The notes: generated by a model from the letters alone, not told the origin. A stretch of 64,000 bases of DNA from an uncultured Winogradskyella sp. (GCF_947496485.1 NZ_CANMCZ010000001.1:553596-617595), one strand, 5' to 3'. Positions 8,564 to 18,504 are shown, counted from the first letter of the stretch. Program-made: numbers and translations.

Positions 8564-9940
8564 ATGCAGAATGATATTGCCCTATTTTCTGAATTATGTG
8601 ATATACTTTTTGAAGCTGAAAAACATCAGCCAGTAGCAGAACCTATTACTACCTCTCAGTTATATAATCAACTGAATTTGTCACTGAATGCGGAAGGCAC
8701 ATTAGATGAAGATTTAAAAACAACATTAAAACAGATTATTAAAAGCACTCCAAAAACAGCTTCTAAATCGTTTTTTAATCAATTATTTGGAGGTAGAATT
8801 GGTAAAGCTTCACTAGGTGATTTGTTGGCAGTAATGCTAAATAACAGCATGTATACTTACAAAGTTGCTGGTCCGCAAGTAGGAATTGAAAAGCAGGTAT
8901 TGAAGAACATATGCGAATTGGCTGGCTATAAAAAAAACAGCGACGGTACTTTTGCTCCAGGCGGTTCTATGAGTAATATGATGGCTATGATTATGGCTAG
9001 AGATTATGAAAATGGATCTATAGGAACTCATGGTTTAACCAGGCTAATGACTATATACACTTCAAAAGAATCTCATTATTCAATTTCTAAGAATGCAGCG
9101 TTGATAGGTATTGGTAGAAATCAGGTGCGGTTAGTAAACACTAATCAAAAAGGAGAAATGCTTGCTAATCATTTAGACCTATTGGTTCAAAAAGATATAA
9201 ATGATGGTTATGAGCCTTTCTTGGTTAATGCTACTGCAGGAACAACCGTATTAGGAGCTTTTGACGATATTGAAGCTATAAGTAAAGTCTGCAAAAAGCA
9301 TAAATTATGGTTACATGTAGATGGAGCCTACTGTGGTGGAGTTATTTTTAGCAATAACTATAAGCACTTAGTAAAAGGTTTAGAGCACTCAGATTCATTT
9401 AGCGTCAATGCTCATAAAATGTTAGGTACGCCTCTTAGCTGCTCCATTATAATAACACAACATAAAGCGCAACTACGTCAATCCTTTTCAAACGAAGCCG
9501 AATATTTATACCAAACAGATGGAGACGATTTCAACCTAGGTAAAACTTCGATGCAATGTGGAAGACGAAACGATGCCTTAAAGATTTGGACACTTTGGAA
9601 ATCTATAGGCACAAATGGTTTAGAAAAAATCGTCGATAAGCAATTTGAAATGGCAAATATTGCGAGAGCATACATTATGAAAAATGATGATTATACACTA
9701 TACAGTTTTGATGATTCTATCTCTGTTTGTTTTAACTATAAGGATATTCCGGCTAATGAATTATGTACAGCACTTTATCAAAATTCGGAACTGATGGTTG
9801 GCTTTGGAAAATTTAATAATCAAGAATTTGTTAGAATGGTTACCATTAATAGTGTTTTAGAAAAAGAAGATATTTTAGCATTTTTTGAAACCTTAGAAGC
9901 CTTCGCTACTAAACATATGTTAAAAATAACGACCTCTTAA
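8564..9940 (+). CDS. PLP-dependent group II decarboxylase
   Basis: A 458-residue enzyme of the glutamate/tyrosine/diaminobutyrate decarboxylase family (fold type I). The PLP lysine is K285 in SVNAHKMLG, preceded by the cofactor aspartate in HVDGAYCGGV. An SMSNM stretch near residue 130 and NATAGTT near 225 also fit the fold. The substrate cannot be told; a glutamate, diaminobutyrate or aromatic amino-acid substrate are all possible. No transporter or regulator lies next to it. It is a single gene between the plug protein and apaG. Confidence 0.85.
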   Translation: MQNDIALFSELCDILFEAEKHQPVAEPITTSQLYNQLNLSLNAEGTLDEDLKTTLKQIIKSTPKTASKSFFNQLFGGRIGKASLGDLLAVMLNNSMYTYKVAGPQVGIEKQVLKNICELAGYKKNSDGTFAPGGSMSNMMAMIMARDYENGSIGTHGLTRLMTIYTSKESHYSISKNAALIGIGRNQVRLVNTNQKGEMLANHLDLLVQKDINDGYEPFLVNATAGTTVLGAFDDIEAISKVCKKHKLWLHVDGAYCGGVIFSNNYKHLVKGLEHSDSFSVNAHKMLGTPLSCSIIITQHKAQLRQSFSNEAEYLYQTDGDDFNLGKTSMQCGRRNDALKIWTLWKSIGTNGLEKIVDKQFEMANIARAYIMKNDDYTLYSFDDSISVCFNYKDIPANELCTALYQNSELMVGFGKFNNQEFVRMVTINSVLEKEDILAFFETLEAFATKHMLKITTS

Positions 9941-10002
9941 CCTAAAAAATAGTGTTGCATTCAAAATTTATGCTATTTTAGCGTACAGTTTTAAAGTCAT
10001 TG

Positions 10003-10389
10003 ATGGTACAACAAGTTACAAGCGGAATTAAAATTTCTGTAGAAACCAATTTTGAAGGCACATTTTATAAGAATTATAAAGTGCACTTTGCCTTTGGCTA
10101 TAAAGTAACTATTGAAAACCAAAGTAAAGACTCAGTTCAGCTTAACTCAAGATACTGGAAAATTCTCGACGCCCTAAATAATGAAGAAATTATTGAAGGT
10201 GAAGGTGTTATAGGTAAAAAACCTGTTTTAAAACCCGGCGAATCTCACACCTATAATTCTGGTTGTTTATTAACATCGCCTTTTGGAGCTATGCAAGGTC
10301 ACTACAATATGGTAAACTTTACTAAAGCTAACAAATTTAAAGTTTACATTCCTTCTTTTAAATTGAGTGCGCCTTTTGCACTTAATTAA
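10003..10389 (+). CDS. apaG: ApaG family protein
   Basis: A 128-residue single-domain protein of the ApaG (DUF525) family, with a fibronectin-III-like beta fold. The family markers are visible: VTIENQSKDSVQLNSRYW, GVIGKKPVLKPGES and GCLLTSPFGAMQGHY. ApaG has been linked to cobalt/magnesium resistance and related phenotypes, but its biochemical role is not settled. I chose the ATG at 10003; a TTG three bases earlier is less likely. Its stop codon overlaps the stop of the convergent downstream gene. Confidence 0.92.
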   Translation: MVQQVTSGIKISVETNFEGTFYKNYKVHFAFGYKVTIENQSKDSVQLNSRYWKILDALNNEEIIEGEGVIGKKPVLKPGESHTYNSGCLLTSPFGAMQGHYNMVNFTKANKFKVYIPSFKLSAPFALN

Positions 10390-11393
10390 GAATCAAAATG
10401 CTTCACAAATTCGAATCTAAATTGTATTGATTGTTGTTCTATATGAAAGAATAAACAATTAGAGTAATGTACAAATTGATACTTTGAAGTAATATCAAAA
10501 CCTTCTTTATCGATTATGTAAATACCGTCACTATCAATATTGCCATATGGAGAAATCCTTCTAAATCTAAACTCAAAAGTGTCTTCTAAATTATAAACTT
10601 CAAACCATGCTCCGGCAGCAATACCACCTAACCATTGCGCATGTTCAGCTTTTTCGCCATTATGCTTTGGTTCTAATGTTCCTTTCAAGCTTGGATTATA
10701 CCCTTTGAGCGTGTCTAAAAACAACTTTCTGTTTTCTTTACTTACAGTAGATTTAAATTCTTGAATCTGCCCTTGTTCTGAAACCAAATAGACATCATTT
10801 TCAGTATCAGCAATAACCACATTTCCAATAGTGCTTGGCGTAAACCATTTAGAGTTTTGTAATTTCTTTTTGATTTTTGAATCTGTAACAGAAGCAATTA
10901 AAGTATCCGTAACAAAGCGTGCACAATTACAAGCATCTTTTATGAAAGCCGCATACCTAATAAAATGACGATGTTGCATTTCAGAAATATGAGTTCTTGC
11001 CAAGTCATAGTTAATGGCATTGCAAACAGAGGCATATAAATGGCCATCACCATGAGTAAGTTTTGGATGAGTAGCTAAAAACTTTAGAATATCTTCTAGG
11101 TTTTTGATTATATCATTTTCAATTTCAGCCTTGATAGGAAAATTCAGTTCAAAGTCAGTTTCCCTTCCTCGGACTCTGCCATTTGGAGCAGCTGTGATAT
11201 ACCGACCAAAATCATTGTATTCTAAAACACCTGTTTCTTTTTCAATAAGCACCAAAGCTGCATGACCTGCCCTCACGTGTTTTTTACTTCCGACAAACAA
11301 GAATCTCAAAAATGGCGAATACCATTCTTCGGCATGTGAGACTATTGTTTCAGGATAAGCAAGGGTTAAAATAAAAGCATCATTTTTCAACAT
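10386..11393 (-). CDS. DUF6695-like conserved flavobacterial protein
   Basis: A 335-residue protein, probably cytoplasmic, without a signal peptide or membrane helix. The ATG at 11393 (MLKNDAFILTLAYPE) is preferred over a TTG at 11414. The N-terminal half carries GHAALVLIEKETG and later KDACNCARFV, a His-then-Cys arrangement seen in papain-like or NlpC-like folds, though the order and spacing are only suggestive. I recall this family as DUF6695, of unknown function. Convergent with apaG, with the two stop codons overlapping in TTAA, so no terminator separates them. Confidence 0.65.
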   Translation of the reverse strand: MLKNDAFILTLAYPETIVSHAEEWYSPFLRFLFVGSKKHVRAGHAALVLIEKETGVLEYNDFGRYITAAPNGRVRGRETDFELNFPIKAEIENDIIKNLEDILKFLATHPKLTHGDGHLYASVCNAINYDLARTHISEMQHRHFIRYAAFIKDACNCARFVTDTLIASVTDSKIKKKLQNSKWFTPSTIGNVVIADTENDVYLVSEQGQIQEFKSTVSKENRKLFLDTLKGYNPSLKGTLEPKHNGEKAEHAQWLGGIAAGAWFEVYNLEDTFEFRFRRISPYGNIDSDGIYIIDKEGFDITSKYQFVHYSNCLFFHIEQQSIQFRFEFVKHFDS

Positions 11394-11490
11394 AGTTAAG
11401 CTCAGAAAATTCAAATGGCAACTTACAAAATTATCTATTAATCTTCACACAACTATAACATTTCAAACAAACGATATATCATAAATATTG

Positions 11491-11498
11491 TACCTTTG
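11491..11498 (+). promoter_or_regulatory. -7 box for pruA
   Basis: TACCTTTG (followed by CA) matches the Bacteroidetes -7 consensus and lies 37 bases before the pruA ATG. No -33 box is evident. Confidence 0.65.
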
Positions 11499-11534
11499 CA
11501 CTTTCAAAAATAAAACTAAAAACTAAAATATATT

Positions 11535-13160
11535 ATGGGAAAAGGATTCTTTAATGTACCTGTAGCAGTCAATGAACCTGTAAAGTCTTATGCACCTGGT
11601 TCACCAGAACGCAAAGCGGTAGCTGAAACTTATAAAGCTATGTTTAACAGTAAAGTTGAAGTCCCGATGTACATAAATGGAAAGGATGTTAAAACTGGAA
11701 ATACCAGAACAATGTCTCCTCCGCACGATCATAAACATATAGTAGGCGAATATCATTTAGCAGAACAAAAGCATATTGAAGAAGCTATTGCAACTGCTTT
11801 AGAAGCTCGAAAAGAATGGTCACAAATGCCATGGGAACAACGTGCTGGCATCTTCTTAAAAGCGGCCGAATTAATTGCTGGTCCTTACAGAGCTAAAATT
11901 AATGCTGCAACTATGATTGCACAATCTAAAACGATTCATCAAGCTGAAATTGATGCTGCTTGTGAGTTTATAGATTTCTTACGTTTTAATGTTCAGTTTA
12001 TGACTGACATTTACATGGAACAGCCTGAAAGTACAAGTGACGCATGGAATAGAGTTGAATACAGACCTTTAGAAGGTTTCACTTACGCTGTAACACCGTT
12101 TAATTTTACTGCAATTGCTGGAAATTTACCAGCGTGTATGGCCTTAATGGGTAATGTGGTCGTATGGAAACCAAGTGATAGTCAAGTCTACTCTGCAAAA
12201 GTGATTATGGATGTTTTTGAGGAAGCAGGTGTACCAGCTGGAGTTATTAATGTTGTTTTTGGAGATCCAGTAATGATTACTAACACTGTAATGTCGAGTC
12301 CAGATTTCTCTGGTCTGCATTTTACTGGCTCTACTTTCATTTTTAAAGAATTATGGAAACAGATTGGAAATAATATTCACAACTATAAAACATACCCAAG
12401 AATTGTTGGAGAAACTGGCGGGAAAGATTTTATTGTTGCTCACAAGTCAGCAAATGCTAAACAAGTAGCTACCGCGATTGCACGTGGCGCGTTTGAGTTT
12501 CAAGGTCAAAAATGTAGCGCTGCATCCAGAGCGTATATCCCAAAAGGTATTTGGGCTGATGTAAAGAAATATCTTTTAGCAGACCTTAAGTCTTTTAAAA
12601 TGGGATCTCCTGAGGATATGAGTAACTTTATTACAGCCGTAATTCATGAAGGTTCTTTTGATAAACTTGCAAAGTATATTGATGGTGCAAAAGCAGATAG
12701 TGATGCCGAAATCATTGCAGGAGGTGGATATGATAAATCTAAAGGTTACTTTATAGAGCCGACGGTTATTGTAACTTCTAATCCAAAATACACTACAATG
12801 TGTACTGAGTTATTTGGACCAGTAATGACAATATATGTTTACGAAGACGATGCATTTTCTGAAACTTTAAAACTAGTTGATGAAACCAGTGAATATGCTT
12901 TAACAGGAGCCATTTTATCTACAGATAGATATGCAGTTGAAGAGGCTACAAAAGCACTTCAAAATTCTGCTGGTAACTTCTATATTAATGACAAACCAAC
13001 TGGTGCAGTTGTTGGTCAACAGCCATTTGGTGGTGCAAGAGCATCTGGCACAAATGACAAAGCAGGAAGTGCTCAAAACTTATTACGTTGGGTATCTCCT
13101 AGACTAATCAAAGAAACCTTTGTAACTCCAACAGATTACAGATATCCTTTTTTAGGATAA
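11535..13160 (+). CDS. pruA: L-glutamate gamma-semialdehyde (P5C) dehydrogenase
   Basis: A 541-residue aldehyde dehydrogenase that oxidises glutamate semialdehyde to glutamate, the second step of proline breakdown. The catalytic Cys is C327 (GQKCSAAS), with the general-base Glu in GETGGKD about 33 residues earlier and PFNFTAIAGNLP in the NAD domain. The C-terminal VGQQPFGGARASGTNDKAG is typical of P5C dehydrogenases. It is the single-domain form; no proline dehydrogenase gene lies next to it. It has its own promoter box and terminator, so it is monocistronic. Confidence 0.96.
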   Translation: MGKGFFNVPVAVNEPVKSYAPGSPERKAVAETYKAMFNSKVEVPMYINGKDVKTGNTRTMSPPHDHKHIVGEYHLAEQKHIEEAIATALEARKEWSQMPWEQRAGIFLKAAELIAGPYRAKINAATMIAQSKTIHQAEIDAACEFIDFLRFNVQFMTDIYMEQPESTSDAWNRVEYRPLEGFTYAVTPFNFTAIAGNLPACMALMGNVVVWKPSDSQVYSAKVIMDVFEEAGVPAGVINVVFGDPVMITNTVMSSPDFSGLHFTGSTFIFKELWKQIGNNIHNYKTYPRIVGETGGKDFIVAHKSANAKQVATAIARGAFEFQGQKCSAASRAYIPKGIWADVKKYLLADLKSFKMGSPEDMSNFITAVIHEGSFDKLAKYIDGAKADSDAEIIAGGGYDKSKGYFIEPTVIVTSNPKYTTMCTELFGPVMTIYVYEDDAFSETLKLVDETSEYALTGAILSTDRYAVEEATKALQNSAGNFYINDKPTGAVVGQQPFGGARASGTNDKAGSAQNLLRWVSPRLIKETFVTPTDYRYPFLG

Positions 13161-13182
13161 CACACATAATAAATTGAAAACT

Positions 13183-13220
13183 AAATCCTTAGAAGTTAAA
13201 ATACTTTTAAGGATTTTTTT
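13183..13220 (+). terminator. Intrinsic terminator after pruA
   Basis: Stem AAATCCTTA (13183-13191) pairs with TAAGGATTT (13208-13216), followed by a T run. Confidence 0.8.
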
Positions 13221-13306
13221 GTTTGTAATGGAAATGGTGTTAAAAAAATTTAATTTCATAAGTAAACTTTGTATCTTTTGAAGATATTAACTTAAGTAAA
13301 TTCCCC

Positions 13307-15010
13307 ATGAAAAAGTATTACTTCACTACACTATTACTTTTACCCATTTTAGTTTTTGCCCAAACTTCTTTTACATCTGCCATAACACCAGATTTATCTG
13401 CTTATGGTGAAGCCATCAATTATCCTGGAGAAGGAGAGTATCAAATATTTTTAAGTACTGATAACATTTTAGATAAGCCCATTATTGTTGTTGACGGCTT
13501 TGACCCTGGTGACACAAGAGACATTGCAGGATTATATAGTTCATTAGACTTCACAGGAACAAATGGATCACAAAATTTAGCTGATCTATTAAGAGTTGAA
13601 GGTTTTGATATTGTGATTCTAAATTTCCCGACCTATGTGAGAGCTTCAGATGGTGAAACAATAGATGGTGGAGCAGATTTTATGGAACGAAATGCTTTGC
13701 TACTTGTAGAATTAGTAAATATTATCAATACAGATAAAGCCGCAAATAATCCAGAGCAAAATGTAATTATAGGTCCAAGTATGGGAGGCATAATTTCTCG
13801 TTATGCTTTAAATTACATGGAAGCTAATATGCTTGATGCAGACACGAGATTATACATCTCTTTTGATTCCCCTCATCATGGTGCTAACGTACCAATTGGA
13901 TTGCAACATCAACTAAATTTTTTAGCCAACAATCCATTAAGTCCAGTTGCCGAATTAGAACCTCTTATTGATGGTCTACTTAAATCACCTGCTGCAAGGC
14001 AATTATTGATAGATCATTTTGAAGCCCATTTATCTGGTGCAGATGCATTTACTTTCGATCCTGCATTAACATTACCATTAGAGCATCCGTATAGAACTAC
14101 TTTTGAAACTAATATAAATAGTTTTACTACAAGTGGATTTCCTGAAAATGTACGTAATGTGGCTATAATTAATGGTAGCGGAATAGGAAGTCCATATTTA
14201 GCAAAGGATGGCATTACACCAATAACCGATGGTTTTTCTATAATTGATACAACGCTACCTGTAGATTCCCCTATTGGAAATATTGATGTAGATATAGAAA
14301 TTAATATGACACCCAGTGCAGGAACACCTCAGCTAGTTAGTCGTTTTTTTGCACCTCTTTTCCCGCCAATAATTCCAAATGTTGAATCTATTGCAAATTC
14401 TGGTACTACAAATTTTGATGGAGTTGATAGTGCTCCAGGTGGATTATTCGATTTATCTGCGTTAACTGGAGATATTGGAGCAGGAGGAGGAATTGCTTCA
14501 GATTTCTTAGCGGCATTACAAATTGACAAATTTAGTTTTATACCTTCAGTTAGTGCTTTAGCTCTGACAATTACAGATGAAGCCTCTGATGACAATATAA
14601 ATTGGCATCATGATATTAATATTGCTAGTAGAGGGACCACAGATTTAACTCCCTTTGATAATACTTATCTACCAGACGACAATGAACCTCATGTTCAATT
14701 GACTCAAGGTAATGTTACCTTTGCTCTGAATGAAATACTAACTCCACCATTGAGCATTTCAAATGAAGCAAGGATCAATATTCAGCTAGAGCGTAATCCT
14801 ATATCCAATCAATTAGTTTTACTTTCTTCAACTAATATTGAGGCCAATATTAGAATTATTGATTTAACTGGAAAAATAGTTTATACCTCCAATACAACTT
14901 TGAATAATCGCACTACTATTTCTCTAGATTTAGCTTCTGGATTTTATGCATTGAATGTAACAAGTGAAAATAATTCGGAATTTAGAGCCAAGTTTATTGT
15001 GAACAAATAA
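13307..15010 (+). CDS. Secreted alpha/beta hydrolase with T9SS sorting domain
   Basis: A 567-residue exported protein. Signal peptide MKKYYFTTLLLLPILVFAQ. An alpha/beta-hydrolase domain follows: PIIVVDGFDPGD as the oxyanion-side strand, nucleophile S158 in GPSMGG, and FDSPHHGANVP, as in lipases and PGAP1-like esterases. A likely catalytic His lies in INWHHDI near residue 440. The last 75 or so residues form a type A T9SS sorting domain (IRIIDLTGKIVY, ending FRAKFIVNK), so it should reach the cell surface or medium. The substrate may be a lipid or ester; this cannot be read further. It is flanked by terminators. Confidence 0.85.
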   Translation: MKKYYFTTLLLLPILVFAQTSFTSAITPDLSAYGEAINYPGEGEYQIFLSTDNILDKPIIVVDGFDPGDTRDIAGLYSSLDFTGTNGSQNLADLLRVEGFDIVILNFPTYVRASDGETIDGGADFMERNALLLVELVNIINTDKAANNPEQNVIIGPSMGGIISRYALNYMEANMLDADTRLYISFDSPHHGANVPIGLQHQLNFLANNPLSPVAELEPLIDGLLKSPAARQLLIDHFEAHLSGADAFTFDPALTLPLEHPYRTTFETNINSFTTSGFPENVRNVAIINGSGIGSPYLAKDGITPITDGFSIIDTTLPVDSPIGNIDVDIEINMTPSAGTPQLVSRFFAPLFPPIIPNVESIANSGTTNFDGVDSAPGGLFDLSALTGDIGAGGGIASDFLAALQIDKFSFIPSVSALALTITDEASDDNINWHHDINIASRGTTDLTPFDNTYLPDDNEPHVQLTQGNVTFALNEILTPPLSISNEARINIQLERNPISNQLVLLSSTNIEANIRIIDLTGKIVYTSNTTLNNRTTISLDLASGFYALNVTSENNSEFRAKFIVNK

Positions 15011-15031
15011 ACGTTACAATAATATAGCTAT

Positions 15032-15069
15032 AAAAAAACCTGAACAAATAATGATTGCTCAGGTTTTTT
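15032..15069. terminator. Bidirectional terminator
   Basis: AAAAAACCTGA (from 15033) pairs with TCAGGTTTTTT (15059-15069), with one mismatch further up the stem. It lies between two convergent genes, with A and T tracts on either side. Confidence 0.75.
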
Positions 15070-15096
15070 CAATTTAAAAATCGTTTTTACAAACCC

Positions 15097-16152
15097 TTAT
15101 TCATAAGATTTATCATCCCCTATATGAGCATATTGCGAATTTTTAGCTGTATTATTTTCATCTACAACCATTGCCACAATACTTAGATTTTCAATTACAT
15201 AATTTGAAGGCACATTAATTGTAAATGATCTTACATATTCAGTTAAAGAAGGCGTACTTGGTATAACATCACCTAATACACCAGACAACGAATTTCTCAA
15301 AACTTCATTGTGCTCAAAATCTGGTATTGGATCACCCATTTGGTAAAATTGACTTGTATTATCGTCGTTATAATAATTAACTTGGTCATTAATAATACCA
15401 TCTTCAACTAAATAAACAACCAATTTATCTCCTTGAACAGAACCTTCCTCATAAACCACATTAACCTGAACTAATAATTCATTTCCTGTTAATTCAGAAT
15501 TGATTGCTAAAGCTAAGTTGGTATCCAAACCAGCAATGCTAGTAACATCACTATTAGGATGTGGTGTTTGCCAATTTACAGATCTATTGATTCTTGCAGC
15601 AGGAAATCCTTCTACTCCAAAAGCATCTTTTAGTAGCTGAACCTGACTAAAATGCATAGGGTCTGGAAAACTATTAGCGGTTTCATGAATAGCAACAACT
15701 GTAATATCATCTGTTTCTTCATGCAAAGATTCTAAAGCACCAGATACTCTCGGACAAAATCCACACCATGTACCTGTATAATCTTCAACTACAATTTTTC
15801 GTTTAGGTATAATAACGCTAAATGATTCTGTGTTTGTTGTAATTTCTACACCATCTTGCATATAAACTCCATAAACTTCAAATTCTCCAATTGTTGGAGA
15901 CACGTACGAAGTACCATCTACAGGCTGGCCATTTACGTAAAATGTTGCTAATGATGTTACATCTTCATCCTGTTCATTAATAATTTTAAAAGGAATATTT
16001 TGGTTAATCAATGATGCTTTTCTAACTAACTTATCTACAGTTATTTCGGCGGTCGGAGGTGTTAATGGCACATTCTCTTCTGTTTTACTACATGCAACGG
16101 TAATTAACACTATTAAGAACAGAAGTAACTTTGGCATTTTTTTTGAAATCAT
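15097..16152 (-). CDS. Omp28-type lipoprotein with thioredoxin-like CxxC
   Basis: A 351-residue lipoprotein. The signal ends at Cys21 (LITVACSKTEEN); the acidic residues after Cys resemble the Bacteroidetes surface-export signal. An N-terminal Ig-like region precedes an Omp28-like domain with the redox motif TGTWCGFCPRV. Omp28 proteins are outer-membrane or surface proteins with a thioredoxin-like core; their substrates are not established. An alternative ATG lies five codons in. It is divergent from the TlpA-like gene about 100 bases away, and a homologous domain recurs in the T9SS protein at 18573. Confidence 0.82.
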   Translation of the reverse strand: MISKKMPKLLLFLIVLITVACSKTEENVPLTPPTAEITVDKLVRKASLINQNIPFKIINEQDEDVTSLATFYVNGQPVDGTSYVSPTIGEFEVYGVYMQDGVEITTNTESFSVIIPKRKIVVEDYTGTWCGFCPRVSGALESLHEETDDITVVAIHETANSFPDPMHFSQVQLLKDAFGVEGFPAARINRSVNWQTPHPNSDVTSIAGLDTNLALAINSELTGNELLVQVNVVYEEGSVQGDKLVVYLVEDGIINDQVNYYNDDNTSQFYQMGDPIPDFEHNEVLRNSLSGVLGDVIPSTPSLTEYVRSFTINVPSNYVIENLSIVAMVVDENNTAKNSQYAHIGDDKSYE

Positions 16153-16254
16153 AGCAATTGTAATGTTTTTTGCTAAATTAATTAATTTTTAGAACAACAC
16201 TAAATTTGAAAATAATTTAACTAATATTGTGAAACTCAATCTCGAAATTTTATT

Positions 16255-16740
16255 ATGAAAAAACTAATTTTTATACTTTGTATAGGGCTTTTCAGCATCT
16301 CTTCTACAGCTCAAAACGATTTACCAAATATTGATTTAACTTCTATTGATGGTAAAACTGTGGCGCTAGAAGATGTAACCAACAAAGATGGTATCACCAT
16401 TATTTCTCTTTGGGCTACCTGGTGCGTTCCTTGTCTAAAAGAATTAGATGCTATAAGCGATATATATGATGAATGGCAAGACGAAACCAATGTAAAACTA
16501 CTTGCTATTTCGGTTGATGATAGTAGAACAGTAAAAAGAGTAAAGTCTATGGTTAACGGCAAAGATTGGGATTACACAGTGCTTTTAGACAAAAATAGTG
16601 ATTTAAAACGTGCGTTAAATGCGTCAAGTATTCCGCTTACAATTTTGGTAAAGGACGGCAAAATTGTTTATGAACATTCTGGCTATAGTCCTGGTGCCGA
16701 ATTAGAACTTTACGAAAAAATCAAAGAATTGTCTAAATAG
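16255..16740 (+). CDS. TlpA-family periplasmic thioredoxin
   Basis: A 161-residue exported thiol-disulphide protein. Signal peptide MKKLIFILCIGLFSISSTAQ; active site C57/C60 in WATWCVPCLKE; the cis-proline of the thioredoxin fold is in SSIPLTILV. Proteins of this type reduce disulphides in cytochrome c maturation or in other exported partners. The gene is 44 bases upstream of an outer-membrane barrel gene, probably in the same transcript, and faces the Omp28-type lipoprotein gene. That arrangement points to a local role at the envelope rather than general cytochrome maturation. Confidence 0.9.
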   Translation: MKKLIFILCIGLFSISSTAQNDLPNIDLTSIDGKTVALEDVTNKDGITIISLWATWCVPCLKELDAISDIYDEWQDETNVKLLAISVDDSRTVKRVKSMVNGKDWDYTVLLDKNSDLKRALNASSIPLTILVKDGKIVYEHSGYSPGAELELYEKIKELSK

Positions 16741-16784
16741 TAAAGCATATTCCTCACTTATTACTACTAACAACCAAACTTAAA

Positions 16785-18434
16785 ATGAAAAAATTACTTT
16801 TTCTAACTACTCTATTGTTTTATATCTATAATATAAACGCTCAAGAAAATGGGAGTTTTTATGGCGGATTAGAATCTAATTCCCAATGGCTTCAAACCGA
16901 TGAAGGTATTAATTTCCTAGCACCTGAAGATCAATTTAGAGCTAACAATTACTTATTGCTAAATTATAATCTTGGCAAATTTACGGCTGGTGTACAATAT
17001 GAATCTTATTTGCCATCCGCATTACTTGGATACGACCCAATTTTTGATAACAATAATAACGTCGCAACGTATTATTTTAACTATAAAGATGAAAAAATAG
17101 ATGTTACTGGTGGTTATTTCTACGAGCAATTTGGCAGTGGCTTAATATTGCGTTCTTGGGAAGATCGACAATTGGGACTTAATAATGCAATGAAAGGACT
17201 TAATATAAAGTTTAATGCCACAGAAGATTTAAGCTTCAAAGCTGTTTTCGGAAAACAACGCTATGGGTTTGAAGAATCTGAAGGCACTATTCAAGGTATA
17301 GACGCTGATTTAAGTCTAAGTGGTGCTCTAAATATTGAATCTGTAGATGTACAAATGGGACTTAGTTATGTAGGCCGAAATCAAAACACTAATGGAAATG
17401 AAGCGCTTCCGACCAATGTTGGTGCCTATGGTGGTCGGTTGGATTTTATAATCGATAATTTTTATGCTGGTGTAGAAGCCATTATTAAAGATCCTGATGC
17501 TATTGCAAATGAAGGTCAACTAGCATCTAACAAATTATACGACGGTACAGCACTTCAGGTCAATGCTGGATACGCAAAAAAAGGCATAGGTTTCAATGCT
17601 ACTTTTAGAAGGCTTGAAAATTTTAGTTTCTTCTCTGACCGATTGGCTGAAGGTAATATCTTTAACCAACAAGTCATTAATTATGTTCCGGGTCTTACTA
17701 AACAACAAGATTATTTGTTAACCAATATCTATGTTTATAATCCGCAGCCAAGGTTAATCATAGAATCTTTTGATCAACGCGCTGGAGAAGTTGGTACACA
17801 ATTCGATTTATTCTATTCTTTCAAAAAAGGAAGCTCTTTGGGTGGAAAGTATGGTACTAAATTAGCAATGAACTTTTCATATTGGGGAGGTTTAGATGCT
17901 GAATATAATATTGAGAACAGATGGTATAAAGCAAAATTCATTGGTAGTGGAAAGCAATTATTTAGAGATATAAATCTTGAAGTAAAGAAAAAATGGTCAA
18001 AAAATTGGAGTTCAGTTTTTACCTATCAAAATGTTTTAATTGATAAAGGTATTGTTGAAGGAGGTCCTTTAGGTAATTCTTCAATACTTGCAAATATTGG
18101 AGTGATAGAATCGACAAGACGATTTGAAAACGGTAAAGCACTTCGACTAGTCGCTCAGCATCTTTGGAGCGAAGATGATAGAAAAAATTGGGCTGCTGCT
18201 GTCGTAGAATATAATTTCTCTACAAGTTTTGCGATATATGCTGCAGATAATTGGAATTATGGTGGCCTAAACGAAATACATTATTACAGTTTAGGTGGAA
18301 GTTACAGTAAAGGCAATACAAGATTAGGAATTAATTATGGACGCCAACGTGGTGGACTAATTTGCATTGGTGGTGTTTGTCGTTTTGTACCAGAAAATAC
18401 TGGACTCAGTGCAAATCTCACTGTGGCTTTTTAA
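16785..18434 (+). CDS. Outer-membrane beta-barrel protein (DUF6029-like)
   Basis: A 549-residue protein with a signal peptide (MKKLLFLTTLLFYIYNINAQ) and alternating hydrophobic and aromatic strands throughout, ending in LSANLTVAF with the terminal Phe of outer-membrane barrels. No plug or TonB box is visible. I recall this family as DUF6029, conserved in Flavobacteria, without known function. It follows the TlpA-like gene by 44 bases and is closed by a strong terminator, so the two form a likely two-gene operon. Confidence 0.75.
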   Translation: MKKLLFLTTLLFYIYNINAQENGSFYGGLESNSQWLQTDEGINFLAPEDQFRANNYLLLNYNLGKFTAGVQYESYLPSALLGYDPIFDNNNNVATYYFNYKDEKIDVTGGYFYEQFGSGLILRSWEDRQLGLNNAMKGLNIKFNATEDLSFKAVFGKQRYGFEESEGTIQGIDADLSLSGALNIESVDVQMGLSYVGRNQNTNGNEALPTNVGAYGGRLDFIIDNFYAGVEAIIKDPDAIANEGQLASNKLYDGTALQVNAGYAKKGIGFNATFRRLENFSFFSDRLAEGNIFNQQVINYVPGLTKQQDYLLTNIYVYNPQPRLIIESFDQRAGEVGTQFDLFYSFKKGSSLGGKYGTKLAMNFSYWGGLDAEYNIENRWYKAKFIGSGKQLFRDINLEVKKKWSKNWSSVFTYQNVLIDKGIVEGGPLGNSSILANIGVIESTRRFENGKALRLVAQHLWSEDDRKNWAAAVVEYNFSTSFAIYAADNWNYGGLNEIHYYSLGGSYSKGNTRLGINYGRQRGGLICIGGVCRFVPENTGLSANLTVAF

Positions 18435-18457
18435 GTTTATCCGACAAACTAGTATTT

Positions 18458-18490
18458 AAACGATATTTACTTATAAATATCGTTTTTTTT
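18458..18490 (+). terminator. Intrinsic terminator
   Basis: A perfect 12-base stem (18458-18469 with 18474-18485) and CTTA loop are followed by a T run. Confidence 0.85.
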
Positions 18491-18496
18491 ATATCA

Positions 18497-18504
18497 TAAC
18501 TTTG
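18497..18504 (+). promoter_or_regulatory. -7 box for the T9SS Omp28-like gene
   Basis: TAACTTTG matches the -7 consensus, just after the preceding terminator and 68 bases before the ATG. Confidence 0.55.
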
